From positions 1,736,001 through 1,800,000 of the forward strand of contig NZ_CP060783.1 of assembly GCF_014489535.1 (NCBI RefSeq): a DNA stretch of 64,000 nucleotides, in the 5' to 3' direction. The notes under the pieces were generated by a model. That model was not told the origin of the DNA, ran no database searches, and saw only the letters and a list, made by a program, of their open reading frames with translations. Position numbers and translations under genes: made by a program. Source of the DNA: Diaphorobacter aerolatus. Its GTDB lineage: Bacteria > Pseudomonadota > Gammaproteobacteria > Burkholderiales > Burkholderiaceae_C. Position 1 is the first letter of the stretch; each line of letters begins with the position of its first letter. Positions 9,895 to 19,355 of the stretch are shown here, in pieces.

Positions 9895-11106
9895 TCAGTC
9901 GTTCAAGAGCCGCGTGCCCGTCAGGCGTTCATGTTCGCGCGCGGCGTAGCGATCCGTCATGCCCGCAATGAAATCGGCCACCACGCGTGCGCGCTTCATC
10001 GCCTCGCCCGAAGCCATTGCAGCGGCGGCCTGCGCAGGCGGCATTTCCGTGGGTGATTCAAAATAAATGGAGAACAATTCCTTCACCACGCGTTGTGCAA
10101 GCGCCATCGTTCCCACCACCTGGGGATGGCGATACAGCTCGCGAAACAGGAATTGCTTGAGCGCCGTCGATTCGGCGCGCATCGCGTCGGAAAAGCACAC
10201 CAGCGCGGGCAGGCGCCGCACATCGTCGACGCTTTGCGGCGCATGTTCCGCAATCGCTTTTGACGTCGCGCGGATCACGTCGTAGACCTGATCGCTGAGC
10301 ATGCGCCGGATGGTTTCATTGAGCAGCCGTCGCTGGCCCGACTCCGGCGGCAAATGGGGATAGGCCTCCAGAGTCTGCCGACGATACCGCTCGAACAGCG
10401 GCACCGAGCACAGCTGCTCCATGCTGATCAGGCCCGAACGAACACCGTCATCCACATCGTGCGCGTTGTAGGCGATCTCATCGGCCAGGTTGCATAACTG
10501 CGCCTCCAGGCTGGGTTGCCAGCCATGCAGAAAACGCTCGCCGACACCTCCGGACTCGCGCTGTTCGATGAGTTGCGCATTGCGCCGCGAACAATGCTTG
10601 AGGATGCCCTCGCGCGTCTCGAACGTGAGATTGATTCCGTCGTAGTCGGGATACCGCTCTTCAAGCACGTCCACCACACGCAGACTCTGCAGGTTGTGCT
10701 CAAAGCCGCCGTAGTCGTTCATGCATTCATTGAGCGCGTCCTGCCCGGCGTGTCCAAACGGCGTGTGCCCCAGATCGTGCGCAAGGCAGATGGCTTCGAC
10801 CAAATCCTCGTTCAGCCGCAGCGAGCGGGCAATCGAGCGTCCCAGTTGCGCCACCTCCAGCGAATGCGTGAGTCGCGTGCGGAACAGATCGCCCTCGTGA
10901 TTGAGAAACACCTGCGTCTTGTAGACCAGCCGACGAAACGCCGTGGAATGCACGATGCGATCACGATCACGTTGGAACTCGGACCGCGTCGGCGCAGGTG
11001 GCTGCGCAAAGCGGCGTCCGCGACTTTGATTGGAATGACACGCGTAGGGGGCGAGAACCGCATTGAACTCTTGCAATCCAGGCTCCTCGCGTTCGCTGTC
11101 AGTCAT
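9895..11106 (-). CDS. dgt: dGTP triphosphohydrolase-like protein (HD domain)
   Basis: A protein of about 403 residues that cleaves dNTPs to nucleoside and triphosphate, in the dGTPase-like protein subfamily typical of beta-proteobacteria. HD-domain metal ligands are visible: [10 protein letters not shown], then [15 protein letters not shown], with the downstream D of [11 protein letters not shown]. The segment [18 protein letters not shown] is a family signature. The start is ambiguous: ATG at 11106 (MTDSEREEP) overlaps the aroB stop by 8 bases, and an ATG at 11121 would add five residues. I chose 11106 because it resembles the usual family N-terminus. Translational coupling with aroB is likely. 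Confidence 0.9.
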   Translation of the reverse strand: MTDSEREEPGLQEFNAVLAPYACHSNQSRGRRFAQPPAPTRSEFQRDRDRIVHSTAFRRLVYKTQVFLNHEGDLFRTRLTHSLEVAQLGRSIARSLRLNEDLVEAICLAHDLGHTPFGHAGQDALNECMNDYGGFEHNLQSLRVVDVLEERYPDYDGINLTFETREGILKHCSRRNAQLIEQRESGGVGERFLHGWQPSLEAQLCNLADEIAYNAHDVDDGVRSGLISMEQLCSVPLFERYRRQTLEAYPHLPPESGQRRLLNETIRRMLSDQVYDVIRATSKAIAEHAPQSVDDVRRLPALVCFSDAMRAESTALKQFLFRELYRHPQVVGTMALAQRVVKELFSIYFESPTEMPPAQAAAAMASGEAMKRARVVADFIAGMTDRYAAREHERLTGTRLLND

Positions 11107-12239
11107 CTCCACAGCAGGCATCGATCACTTCACGCACCAGCGCGTCGGGCGCTGGCCGCATGATGGCCTTGCCTGGCCCGTCGATCAGCACAAAGCGGAT
11201 CTCGCCCGCCTCCGACTTCTTGTCGATCCGCATCAGTTGCAGATAGCGTCCCGCGTTATCACTCGCATCAATGCGTGGGCCGCGCACTGGCAGTCCTGCG
11301 CGCGCAATCAAGTCGCGCAACCGCTGCACGAAGGCCGCATCGACAAGTCCCAGTCGCTGCGACAGTTCGGCCGCCATGACCATGCCTGCCGCAACGCCCT
11401 CGCCGTGCAGCCACGCACCATATCCCATGCCCGCTTCAATCGCATGACCAAAGGTATGCCCGAAATTAAGAATCGCGCGCAGGCCGGCCTCACGCTCGTC
11501 CTGCCCCACCACCCAGGCCTTGATTTCGCAACTGCGCTTGACCGCATGGGCCAACGCCGCACGATCACGGCGGAGCAAGGCTTCCATGTTGTCTTCGAGC
11601 CATCCCATGAACTCCATGTCCGAGATCGGGCCGTATTTGATGACTTCGGCAATCCCCGCAGCGAGTTCACGCGGCGGCAAGGTATCGAGCGTGTCCAGAT
11701 CACACACCACCAACCGCGGTTGGTAGAACGCACCGATCATGTTCTTGCCAAGCGGATGATTGATGGCCGTCTTGCCACCGACGGACGAGTCCACCTGCGC
11801 GAGCAAGGTGGTGGGCACCTGCACGAACGGAACGCCGCGCATGTAACTGGCCGCGGCAAACCCGGTCATGTCACCAATCACGCCCCGCCAAGCGCGAAAA
11901 GCACGGCTTTGCGGTCGGCCCCGTTTTCAAGAAGTGCGTCAAAGATTTTCTGAAGTGTCTGCCAGGTCTTGAACTCCTCGCCGTCGGGAGGATGACCGCA
12001 TGCACGGTTTGATAGAACGACGAAAGAGATTCGACAGTCCTGTCGAGGTACAACGGAGCAACCGTTTCATTCGTGACGACAAACGCCGCCGTAGCCGTTG
12101 GCAGGCCTGCATTTCGGCCCAACGCATCCAGCAAATGATCGCTAATTTGAATTTGATAGCTGCGGTCACCGAGGGATATGTCGACCTCTGAACCATGACC
12201 GGATGCGGGATCGTGGTGTTGCGCGTTGGGAATGAGCAT
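11099..12239 (-). CDS. aroB: 3-dehydroquinate synthase (two frameshifts, probably intact gene)
   Basis: Second step of the shikimate pathway, converting DAHP to 3-dehydroquinate with NAD and a divalent metal. The start at 12239 reads [10 protein letters not shown]. The NAD site is split by frame breaks: [14 protein letters not shown] needs one extra base in the G run at 11986-11988, and [14 protein letters not shown] needs one in the C run at 11883-11886. After both corrections the gene is exactly 381 codons (380 residues), normal for AroB. Active-site segments are visible: [34 protein letters not shown] and the last metal-binding region. It is normally preceded by aroK in this order, but here a lipoprotein gene sits upstream instead. 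Confidence 0.9.
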
Positions 12240-12315
12240 GGCCGAAGTGTAAGCCACATCAAACGGCTCGCCATTCAGGCGACATGCATACGCACAAGAC
12301 ACCCGCGCCACAAAC

Positions 12316-12349
12316 AACAAGGCCCAAGAGAGACTCTTGGGGCCTTGTT
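12316..12349. terminator. Hairpin between the Ig-like lipoprotein gene and aroB
   Basis: Long inverted repeat: AACAAGGCCCAAGAG (12316-12330), a 3-base loop AGA, and CTCTTGGGGCCTTGTT (12334-12349). The stem is perfect except for one unpaired G in the run 12339-12342. It is flanked by T-rich sequence on the right (plus strand) and a shorter TTGTTTG on the minus strand, so it could act in both directions. On the minus strand it would end pil/lipoprotein transcripts before aroB. The one-base bulge again falls in a G/C run. Confidence 0.7.
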
Positions 12350-12408
12350 TATTTTTCATTCAGATTTCATCGCGAATGACGAGAAATCCGAAAAGAGCTG
12401 CACTGCGA

Positions 12409-13986
12409 TCAACGTCCAATCGTCACTGGATCCGTGCCTTCCGGAGTCTCCGGAACGATGGCTGGGCAATCCCTCACGGTGACCGTCACCCTGCGCGAGC
12501 TCACCAGGTTACCCCGGGTAGCCGTCACAACGTAGCCGTATGGAGCGCATGCCACACCAGGATCCTTCGCTGTTGGCGAAGCAGGTGTGCCAGCCAGCAC
12601 GCCCGTGTTGCCGGAAGTCCCCATCGTCAGCCAATTGCTGGGCTGAACACTCCACACGATGGGCGCCGTCGAATCACCACCCGTGGCGGAAAACGCGTAG
12701 ATGTACGGCAGTCCGCTGGTAGCGCTTGGCAACGCGCACGAAGCGCCGGATTCGATGCTGCAACCGCTCAGCGTGATATTGAGCGGAGTGAAGGTTGGCG
12801 AACCACCCACCGTCATCGTCACATTCTGCGATACCGTTTTGCCCAACGAATCAGTGACCCGCAAGCTGAAGTTGTACGAGCCGGTAACGTTGGCTGAAGG
12901 CACACCGGTGATCAAGCCCGCGCTATTCAATGTCAGGCCCGGGGGCAGAGCACCCGTCACTGACCACGTGTAAGGAGCATTGCCGCCGGTCGCTTCCAAT
13001 ACAAGGCTATAAGGAGCGGCCAAGGTAGCGTCGGGGATTGTGGTCGTCGCAATGGTCAAAGGCATACTCGACGCAATTTGCTCCACCGCATTCACCACCA
13101 GCAGCGAAGAAACCGGATCCTGAATGCCGTTGGCGATATTGTTGTCGCTGCGATCGGTCACAAACTCGAGCAGAATCGGACCCGCTTCCGCTCCACTGCG
13201 AAGCGCAAAGGTCCCAATGCCACCCGAGGTCGCCATCTGGACCACGCCTCCCACCTGACTACCCCAGGCGAGCTTTGCGCCCGACGCAGCAGCCGTTGTG
13301 GGGCGAATGCTCACCTGCAAATTCGCGGCACTCGGATTGGCGATGGCCTGATTGGCATCGTCAAACACGTTGGCCTGCACGGCAACACTGGTCGGCAAAT
13401 TGATCACGTTGGTGCTGGTTCCGAGCGTTGTATCGGCTTGCGCGCGCCCCGTGATCCATGCAGCCTTGCCAGTCGCCGCGCCAACGGTGATGCTCACGTC
13501 ACTGGAATAGGACTTGCCATCACGCGGATCAACGACCGTGCAACGGATTTGGGCCGTGCCCACCTTTTCCCCAGCGTGGAAGTGGAAGGATGCGGAGCCT
13601 GAATTTGAGTCAAGAGTGATGGAACGATACGCTGTTGGCGTCTTAATCCCGTTAACATCCGTTTCATGCTCGGACTTGCCGTCCAGATAATACAAAGCTC
13701 CGGAATCCAGTCCTTGTACCAAATTACAGGAAAACGCCCCGATTTTGTCCGGAACGACCATGCCGCCCGTTTTCGCGCTCACATAGAGAGTGGTCGTATA
13801 GTTGGCGTAAGCCCCTATTCCGGCGCCATTCTGCCCAGGATTTATGTTCAGCGGCAGCGACGACTTCTCGGTCCTCAACTCGATACTGTATTGCTGCGCG
13901 GACGTACCGCCGCTTCCACCACCACCGCCGCAGGCAGCAAGTGTCGCGATCGCGAGAAGCGACGACAGCCTCAAAATATTTTTCAT
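12409..13986 (-). CDS. Lipoprotein with putative Ig-like (He_PIG) domains
   Basis: A protein of about 525 residues of unknown exact function. The start at 13986 (MKNILRLSS) has an AAGGTGA ribosome site; a GTG three codons earlier is also possible. A lipobox (TLAACGGGGG) predicts an anchored lipoprotein. The middle is beta-rich, with an Ig-like module near residues 310-400 containing APYSLVLEATGGNAPYTW and GALPPGLTLNSAGLITGVP, the hallmark of putative-Ig (He_PIG) repeats. A second related module follows near 405-515. It is directly downstream of pilQ, so a role at the cell surface or with pili is plausible, though this rests only on position. Confidence 0.8.
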   Translation of the reverse strand: MKNILRLSSLLAIATLAACGGGGGSGGTSAQQYSIELRTEKSSLPLNINPGQNGAGIGAYANYTTTLYVSAKTGGMVVPDKIGAFSCNLVQGLDSGALYYLDGKSEHETDVNGIKTPTAYRSITLDSNSGSASFHFHAGEKVGTAQIRCTVVDPRDGKSYSSDVSITVGAATGKAAWITGRAQADTTLGTSTNVINLPTSVAVQANVFDDANQAIANPSAANLQVSIRPTTAAASGAKLAWGSQVGGVVQMATSGGIGTFALRSGAEAGPILLEFVTDRSDNNIANGIQDPVSSLLVVNAVEQIASSMPLTIATTTIPDATLAAPYSLVLEATGGNAPYTWSVTGALPPGLTLNSAGLITGVPSANVTGSYNFSLRVTDSLGKTVSQNVTMTVGGSPTFTPLNITLSGCSIESGASCALPSATSGLPYIYAFSATGGDSTAPIVWSVQPSNWLTMGTSGNTGVLAGTPASPTAKDPGVACAPYGYVVTATRGNLVSSRRVTVTVRDCPAIVPETPEGTDPVTIGR

Positions 13987-14003
13987 CTCATTCACCTTAC
14001 AAA

Positions 14004-16154
14004 TTAGCGGACTGGTCCACGATCGGAAATCACCTTTGGCGTAATGAACACCAACATCTCATTCTTGGTAGATTCGCGCGTGCGGTTCTTGAACAGATTA
14101 CCCAGCACTGGCACGTCCCCCAGTAACGGCACCTTGTTCTCCTGATTCGTCTCTTCCATCGTGAAGATACCGCCAATCACCACAGTGCCGCCATTTTCTA
14201 CAAGTACTTGAGTCCTCACGTGCTTGGTATCGATGGCCACGCCCTGCGTTGTCGTTTCACCGCGGCTGTCCTTATTGACGTCCAGATCCAGAATGATGTT
14301 GCCTTCCGGAGTGATTTGCGGTGTAACTTCCAGTTTCAACACGGCCTTCTTGAAAGAGATCGTTGTCGCTCCGTTAGGGGCTGTTACGGTATAGGGATAT
14401 TCGGTACCTTGCTCAATCAACGCCTTGGTCTGGTCTGCGGTGATCAAACGAGGGCTAGATACGATCTTGCCCTGACCATCCGCTTCCATTGCTGAGAGCT
14501 CCAGAGTTAGGAATCGATTGGCTGCGGAATTGAAAATCGACAAGGCGAAATTACCAAATGGATTGGCAATAGTCGCCAACGACGCAGGTAAATTAACGAA
14601 ATTGCTGTTCTGATAAGCAGATCCGTTCAAACCTGCCGCAGCATTTGCATTATTAGCACTCGTGCCAAGCGCCAAGCGGTTTCCGCCACCGATACCATAG
14701 CCGCCGTCACCACCTCTGGACGCCCTCAAATCGCCCCCACCCAACCTGACCCCAAGCGAGCGTCCGAAGGTGTCACGGGCTTCAACAATGCGCGCCTCGA
14801 TCAGCACCTGACGCACCGGCACATCCAGATTCAACAGCAATTGCCGTACTTCCTCCAGCTTGCTAGGTGTGTCGGTCACAAACAATTGGTTGGTGCGTGG
14901 TTCCGCAATCGCGCTACCGCGAGCGGTCAAGAAGCGCGTGGCTACTCCGCCTGTACCAGAGCCACCACCCGAACTGGTAGTGGTCAGTTGTGTCATCATT
15001 TCGGCCGCCTTGGCGTAATTCAGTTGATAAGCCTGAGTCCGCAAGGGTTCCAATCGCTCGATCGCCTGCGCTGCCTCGAAGTCCTTTTTGGTCCGATCAT
15101 CAATCTCATCCTTGGGAGCGATCCACAACACGGTTCCCGACTTGCGCATGCCAAGCCCCTTGGCGTCCATGATGATCTGGAGTGCCTGGTCCCATGGCAC
15201 GTCCTTCAACCGCAAGGTGAGTGAGCCCGTTACCGTATCCGACGTGACGATATTGAAGTTCGTGAAATCGGCAATCACCTGCAGCAGCGAGCGCACTTCG
15301 ATATTTTGAAAATTCAGCGACAGCTTCTCACCCGTGTAGCCCGGGCCTTGGGACAGCTTGTTGAGATCCACCTTCTTCTGGCGAATCTCGATCACGAACT
15401 GGTTGTCGCTCTGATAGGCGCTGTGTGTCCATTCACCGGCCGAGTCGATCACCATCTTGACACGCTCGCCATCCTGAGTGCTGCTGATCGTCTGCACGGG
15501 CGTTCCGAAATCAGAAACGTCGAGACGACGGCGCAGGCCTTCGGGCAGCGAGGAGCGCATGAACTCGACAATCAGCGACTTGTTCTGCTGCTTGATGTCC
15601 ACGCCGACCTGGCTATTGGTCAAGCTGACAACGACACGACCTGCGCCATCACTGCCGCGGCGAAAATCCACATCCTTCAAGGGTGAGGTATCCCGGTTAT
15701 GGTCTTCCGCAAACTTGGTAGCCACGGGCATGGGAACGGACGCGTTTCCACCGACCGCGCCCATGATCACCAGCAGGCTGTTGCCCTGGATCTCCGCCGA
15801 GTACGTCGTGGACTGCTTCAAGTTGATCACGACGCGCGAGCGCGATGCACCCTGCGCGATATTGGCCGACTTGAGGTTGCCCTGATTGATGTCGATGGAA
15901 TTCTTGCCCGTGCCGTTCGATACGCCAGGGAAATCCAGCGCGATGCGCGCGGGAGACTGGACCACGAAGCCGGCGGGCACTTCGGTCAACGGCTCGGAGA
16001 GGTCGATCCGCACCACTTCCGCGCCGCTTTGCGTGAATCCCGAGATCGACTGGATCACGCCTCCCGCCTGCGCGAGCGTCGAGCCAGCCATCGCAAACAG
16101 CGCAAAACCCGCAGTCCAAAGTCTTTCGCGAAGTTTCATTTTTCTGGTCATCAT
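14004..16154 (-). CDS. pilQ: Type IV pilus secretin PilQ
   Basis: The outer-membrane secretin ring through which the pilus emerges. 716 residues with a signal peptide (cleavage near LAQAG, residue 30). Two AMIN-type beta domains lie in the N-terminal third, an STN/N0 region near residues 285-345 (IEVRSLLQVIADFTNFNIV), N1 domains, and the secretin core to the C-terminus. That core contains the classic VPLLGDVPVLGNLFKNR and ends in EMLVFITPKV. A Gly/Ser-rich insertion (TSSGGGSGTGG) occurs in the N1-like region. The start overlaps the pilP stop (ATGA), which implies coupling. Frame intact. Confidence 0.96.
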   Translation of the reverse strand: MMTRKMKLRERLWTAGFALFAMAGSTLAQAGGVIQSISGFTQSGAEVVRIDLSEPLTEVPAGFVVQSPARIALDFPGVSNGTGKNSIDINQGNLKSANIAQGASRSRVVINLKQSTTYSAEIQGNSLLVIMGAVGGNASVPMPVATKFAEDHNRDTSPLKDVDFRRGSDGAGRVVVSLTNSQVGVDIKQQNKSLIVEFMRSSLPEGLRRRLDVSDFGTPVQTISSTQDGERVKMVIDSAGEWTHSAYQSDNQFVIEIRQKKVDLNKLSQGPGYTGEKLSLNFQNIEVRSLLQVIADFTNFNIVTSDTVTGSLTLRLKDVPWDQALQIIMDAKGLGMRKSGTVLWIAPKDEIDDRTKKDFEAAQAIERLEPLRTQAYQLNYAKAAEMMTQLTTTSSGGGSGTGGVATRFLTARGSAIAEPRTNQLFVTDTPSKLEEVRQLLLNLDVPVRQVLIEARIVEARDTFGRSLGVRLGGGDLRASRGGDGGYGIGGGNRLALGTSANNANAAAGLNGSAYQNSNFVNLPASLATIANPFGNFALSIFNSAANRFLTLELSAMEADGQGKIVSSPRLITADQTKALIEQGTEYPYTVTAPNGATTISFKKAVLKLEVTPQITPEGNIILDLDVNKDSRGETTTQGVAIDTKHVRTQVLVENGGTVVIGGIFTMEETNQENKVPLLGDVPVLGNLFKNRTRESTKNEMLVFITPKVISDRGPVR

Positions 16155-16705
16155 TTCTTTCCCTCTGGACCTTCCTGCAGGTCAAGCGTTGCCTGACGTT
16201 CGATCCAATCGCCCGTCGTGTCCTGAACAATTTCTCTCAGCTGGACATTCGTCTCGGAAATCTTGGTCACCAACCCATAGTTCTGGCCAAGATGGTTGCC
16301 AACCCGCACCTGATAGATCAGCTTGTCGACTCTGATCAGGGCAATCGGCACCCCGTTCTTGTTCATGCTGCCGACCATGTGGATGGCATCCAGCGGATGG
16401 GCCTCCAACGGCTCCTTGCGACGCGCAAGCTCAGGCGTGATCAATCCCGAGTTGACGGACGAGGTGTTCGAATCGCGTTTCAGCGCCTGGGTCAGGCGCA
16501 TGGCCTCGAACGGGTCTTGCGCACTGTCGATGTTGTAGGCCGCTGGAATGAATTGCTTGGGCTCCTCGATGGGAGTGATCTTCGGCTTGATGGTGGCACG
16601 CTGGTGTGCCATCCACGAACGCAATTCACTGTCCTCATCCGACGAACAACCTGACAGCAACGCCAGTCCCACCATCAGCAAGGCAAAAGGTATGCGCTGC
16701 TTCAT
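16151..16705 (-). CDS. pilP: Type IV pilus assembly lipoprotein PilP
   Basis: A 184-residue inner-membrane lipoprotein that links PilN/PilO to the PilQ secretin. The lipobox (LALLSGCSSD) gives Cys near residue 20. The core is the beta-sandwich with PLEAHPLDAIHMVGSM and ALIRVDKLIYQVRVGNHLGQNYG, both typical of PilP. It overlaps pilO and pilQ by 4 bases each. Length is normal. Confidence 0.95.
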   Translation of the reverse strand: MKQRIPFALLMVGLALLSGCSSDEDSELRSWMAHQRATIKPKITPIEEPKQFIPAAYNIDSAQDPFEAMRLTQALKRDSNTSSVNSGLITPELARRKEPLEAHPLDAIHMVGSMNKNGVPIALIRVDKLIYQVRVGNHLGQNYGLVTKISETNVQLREIVQDTTGDWIERQATLDLQEGPEGKK

Positions 16706-17388
16706 TTCTTCTTCCTCGCGGCATCGGCGGCCTTTTTCTGTTCGGCGATTTCTTCCTGATCCAGATAACGGAAAGTCTTCGCCGTCGCATCCATGGCCAG
16801 CGCGCTGCTACCATCCTTGGCATTGATGGGTGCAATCGAAAGATTGTTCAGCGTCACGATGCGCGAGAGATTGGCAATGTCAGAGGCAAACGAACCGATG
16901 TCGGGATACTTTCCGGTGACACGCACGGTGATCGGCAACTCCGCGTAGTAGTCTTTGGCAACCACCTGACCTGGCCTGAACGTTTCGAACTGGAGACTGC
17001 GACCGAGACCCGCCTGGTTGATGTCGGAGAGCAAGGCCGACATTTCCGCCTTGCTAGGCAATTGCTTTTCCAACTGCGTCACGTATTGCTGAACCTGCTC
17101 GCGCTGCTTCTTCAAAGCCTCAAGGCTCACCGCCTTGGTCAGCTTCTTTGTGTAGTCTTCGCGTAGGGTGACTTCCTTGGCCTCTTCCGCCTTGAGCTGG
17201 TCTTCATAGTCGGTCAGCCAGAAATACCAGGCACCGCCCACCACCAGCGCAGTGATGAAGGCACACAGCAAAATCTTCGGAACGATGGGCCAAAGCGACG
17301 GATCCTTGGGATCCAGATTGGTGAACTGGCGCCGCAGGTTTTCCTGAGCCTGCGCGACGTCCATTTTCGGGGCGCGTTTACTTGCCAT
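16702..17388 (-). CDS. pilO: Type IV pilus inner-membrane protein PilO
   Basis: A 228-residue bitopic protein. A cytoplasmic N-terminus is followed by one membrane helix near residues 45-65 (ILLCAFITALVVGGAWYFWL) and a periplasmic coiled coil rich in Lys and Glu (residues about 70-125). The ferredoxin-like C-terminal domain contains FRPGQVVAKDYYAELPI, a strong PilO signature. It forms a heterodimer with PilN that aligns PilM with the secretin. The C-terminus is Lys-rich. Overlaps pilN by 11 bases. Confidence 0.94.
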   Translation of the reverse strand: MASKRAPKMDVAQAQENLRRQFTNLDPKDPSLWPIVPKILLCAFITALVVGGAWYFWLTDYEDQLKAEEAKEVTLREDYTKKLTKAVSLEALKKQREQVQQYVTQLEKQLPSKAEMSALLSDINQAGLGRSLQFETFRPGQVVAKDYYAELPITVRVTGKYPDIGSFASDIANLSRIVTLNNLSIAPINAKDGSSALAMDATAKTFRYLDQEEIAEQKKAADAARKKK

Positions 17389-18016
17389 TCGCGGCCCCCT
17401 TCTTGATCTGTGCGGTTCCAGCCTTGTCCTGGGACTCGGCGTCCTTCTTGAGGTCGGAACTACGCATCAACTGGAATCGCATCTTGAACGACGCCACGCG
17501 GCGCACGTCCTTGGGCGAAAGCGTTGCGTTGGCTGCCACGATTTCGAGCAACTCCGGCTTGGCAAACCATGGAGTATTGCCAGACAGATTGCGCAGCAAC
17601 TCGGACACGCGCTCATTGGACTGCGCCATGCCTTGCAGTTCCACCACTTGATTGGTCTGCTTCATACCCGTGACGTAGATTCCATCCGGCAGTTGCGCCG
17701 CCAGTTCCTTGAGCAGGTAAACGGGCAAATTGCGGTCGGCCTGGAGATCTTCCACGGCCTTCTGACGCGCGCGCAGAGCGGCAATCTCGTCCTCGATGGA
17801 AGCGATTTCCTTGATCTGGTCTTCCAGCGTCTTGATCTCGCGCTGCAGGAAGGCATTGCGCTCCTGCTGGCTTTCGATTCTGTTTTGGTACCACATGTAC
17901 ACCGCGCCGGCGATCAGCGCACCCAGCACGGCGGCCATGACCATGGTGACCTGGAACGCCTCTTTCCTGCGCTTCCTGGCGGCTTCCCGGTGGGGAAGCA
18001 AATTAATCAATATCAC
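17378..18016 (-). CDS. pilN: Type IV pilus inner-membrane protein PilN
   Basis: A 212-residue protein. The GTG at 18016 is chosen because translation then begins at the invariant ILINLLPHREAARKRRK, the cytoplasmic tail that docks into PilM. The GTG overlaps the pilM stop. A membrane helix follows near residues 22-42 (VMAAVLGALIAGAVYMW), then a periplasmic coiled coil and a ferredoxin-like domain (LPDGIYVTGMKQTNQVVELQG). An in-frame ATG ten codons upstream would add residues not typical of the family. Confidence 0.93.
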   Translation of the reverse strand: MILINLLPHREAARKRRKEAFQVTMVMAAVLGALIAGAVYMWYQNRIESQQERNAFLQREIKTLEDQIKEIASIEDEIAALRARQKAVEDLQADRNLPVYLLKELAAQLPDGIYVTGMKQTNQVVELQGMAQSNERVSELLRNLSGNTPWFAKPELLEIVAANATLSPKDVRRVASFKMRFQLMRSSDLKKDAESQDKAGTAQIKKGAANGK

Positions 18017-19083
18017 TGCAGAAACCTCCGCATCGCCAGCCCACATGATGTGAGGTAGGTCGGCGCCTCTCGTACCATTTTCTTGAGTCGTACGGAGCCG
18101 GCAATCTCCATGCCGTCAAATGGATTGACGATAGAACATGCAAAGCCCGTGCTCTTTGTCACCGCTTCCGTCAACCCGGCCAACGGAGCAGAGCCGCCCG
18201 CAAGCATGATGTGGTCGACGCGGTTGTAGGGTGTGCTGGTGAAGAAGAACTGCAACGCGCGGGCCACTTCCTGCGCCAGACTTTCCACGAACGGGCGTTG
18301 CACGGCCGAGTTGTAGTCTTCGGGCAGATCGCCGCTGCGCTTTTTGGATTCGGCCTCTTCCTGCGAAAAACCGTATTGACGCACGATCAACTGAGTCAGT
18401 TGCGAGCCGCCAAACGCCTGGTCACGGTCATACAGCACTTCATCGTTGCGCAGCACCTGCATGCTGGTAGTCATGGCACCGATTTCAAACAGCGCGACCA
18501 CGGCATCCTTGCCCTTGTTCGGAAGTGCTTCGACGAGCCGATTGGCGGCCATGCGCGCAGCATTGGATTCGATATCGACGACAACCGCCTTCAAGCCGGC
18601 CGCTTCGGCCAGGCCCTGGCGATCCTGCACCTTCTCCTTACGCGATGCTGCGATCAATACATCCACGTCATCCGGAGCCGACTTGTTCGGACCCACCACG
18701 CAAAAGTCGAGACTCACTTCATCGAGCGAAAACGGAATGTATTGATTGGCCTCGGACTCGACCTGAACTTCCATCTCCTGCTCGCTCATCCCGCCAGGCA
18801 AGGTGATACGCTTGGTAATGACGGCCGAAGAAGGCAGCGCCAGTGCCACATTCCTGGTCCTGGTTCCGCTTTTTTTCACGAGACGCTTGATGGCTTCCGC
18901 AACTTCTTCGAATTTTTCAATGTTTCCATCGACGATCCAGCCGCGCTCCAACTGCTCCATGGCGCAGCGCTCGAGTACATAGGAACCTGCCTTGTCGCGA
19001 CCCAGTTCCACCAGCTTCACGCTGGACGAGCTGATGTCGACCCCGACCAATGGGGCAGACTGCTTACCAAATAGTGACCCCAT
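18013..19083 (-). CDS. pilM: Type IV pilus actin-like ATPase PilM
   Basis: The cytoplasmic actin-fold protein that binds the PilN tail. 356 residues from the start at 19083 (MGSLFGKQSAPLVGVDISSS); a longer in-frame start at 19140 would prepend an unconserved stretch. Nucleotide-binding motifs are present: GVDISSSSVKLVEL (phosphate 1), AVVALFEIGAMTTSM (phosphate 2) and IMLAGGSAPLAGL (adenosine). It is the first gene of the pilMNOPQ operon and transcription starts in the 270-base gap to divergent mrcA. Confidence 0.95.
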   Translation of the reverse strand: MGSLFGKQSAPLVGVDISSSSVKLVELGRDKAGSYVLERCAMEQLERGWIVDGNIEKFEEVAEAIKRLVKKSGTRTRNVALALPSSAVITKRITLPGGMSEQEMEVQVESEANQYIPFSLDEVSLDFCVVGPNKSAPDDVDVLIAASRKEKVQDRQGLAEAAGLKAVVVDIESNAARMAANRLVEALPNKGKDAVVALFEIGAMTTSMQVLRNDEVLYDRDQAFGGSQLTQLIVRQYGFSQEEAESKKRSGDLPEDYNSAVQRPFVESLAQEVARALQFFFTSTPYNRVDHIMLAGGSAPLAGLTEAVTKSTGFACSIVNPFDGMEIAGSVRLKKMVREAPTYLTSCGLAMRRFLQ

Positions 19084-19355
19084 CGATATCAAGAGCGCCT
19101 CCCAATTTTCACGCTGATAGAGCGCAACAAAACTTAACACTTCACATGAATGCTATCAGTAAGGTTGTTATCCAGCAAAGAATTTTGGGCACTTCATACC
19201 CATACGCCGTTGTCAAAAGCAGACGTTCCCTAGCGAGAGCACACGCTTTCACTGACGTACATTCCCGGGTGTAAAACCAACAACTTGATCAAAACATGAT
19301 GAAACGCGAAGCAACAAGACAGTTTTTATAATGTTGCCCTAGCCTTTGGACCCCT
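19084..19355. promoter_or_regulatory. Divergent promoter region, pilM / mrcA
   Basis: 272 bases shared by two divergent units. On the plus strand there is a perfect TATAAT at 19327-19332, about 24 bases before the mrcA ATG, with no good -35 at 17 bases; the 5' leader would be very short. On the minus strand TTGACA is readable near 19211-19216 as a possible -35 for pilM, but its -10 partner is unclear. Confidence 0.5.

Noticed and set aside
11099-12239. aroB as a pseudogene
   Set aside because: Two breaks restore perfectly with one G/C each, and the corrected length is exact; the same error type recurs across the window.
12240-12359. Forty-codon N-terminal extension of aroB
   Set aside because: It reads through the terminator hairpin and has no AroB-like residues; the start at 12239 fits the family.
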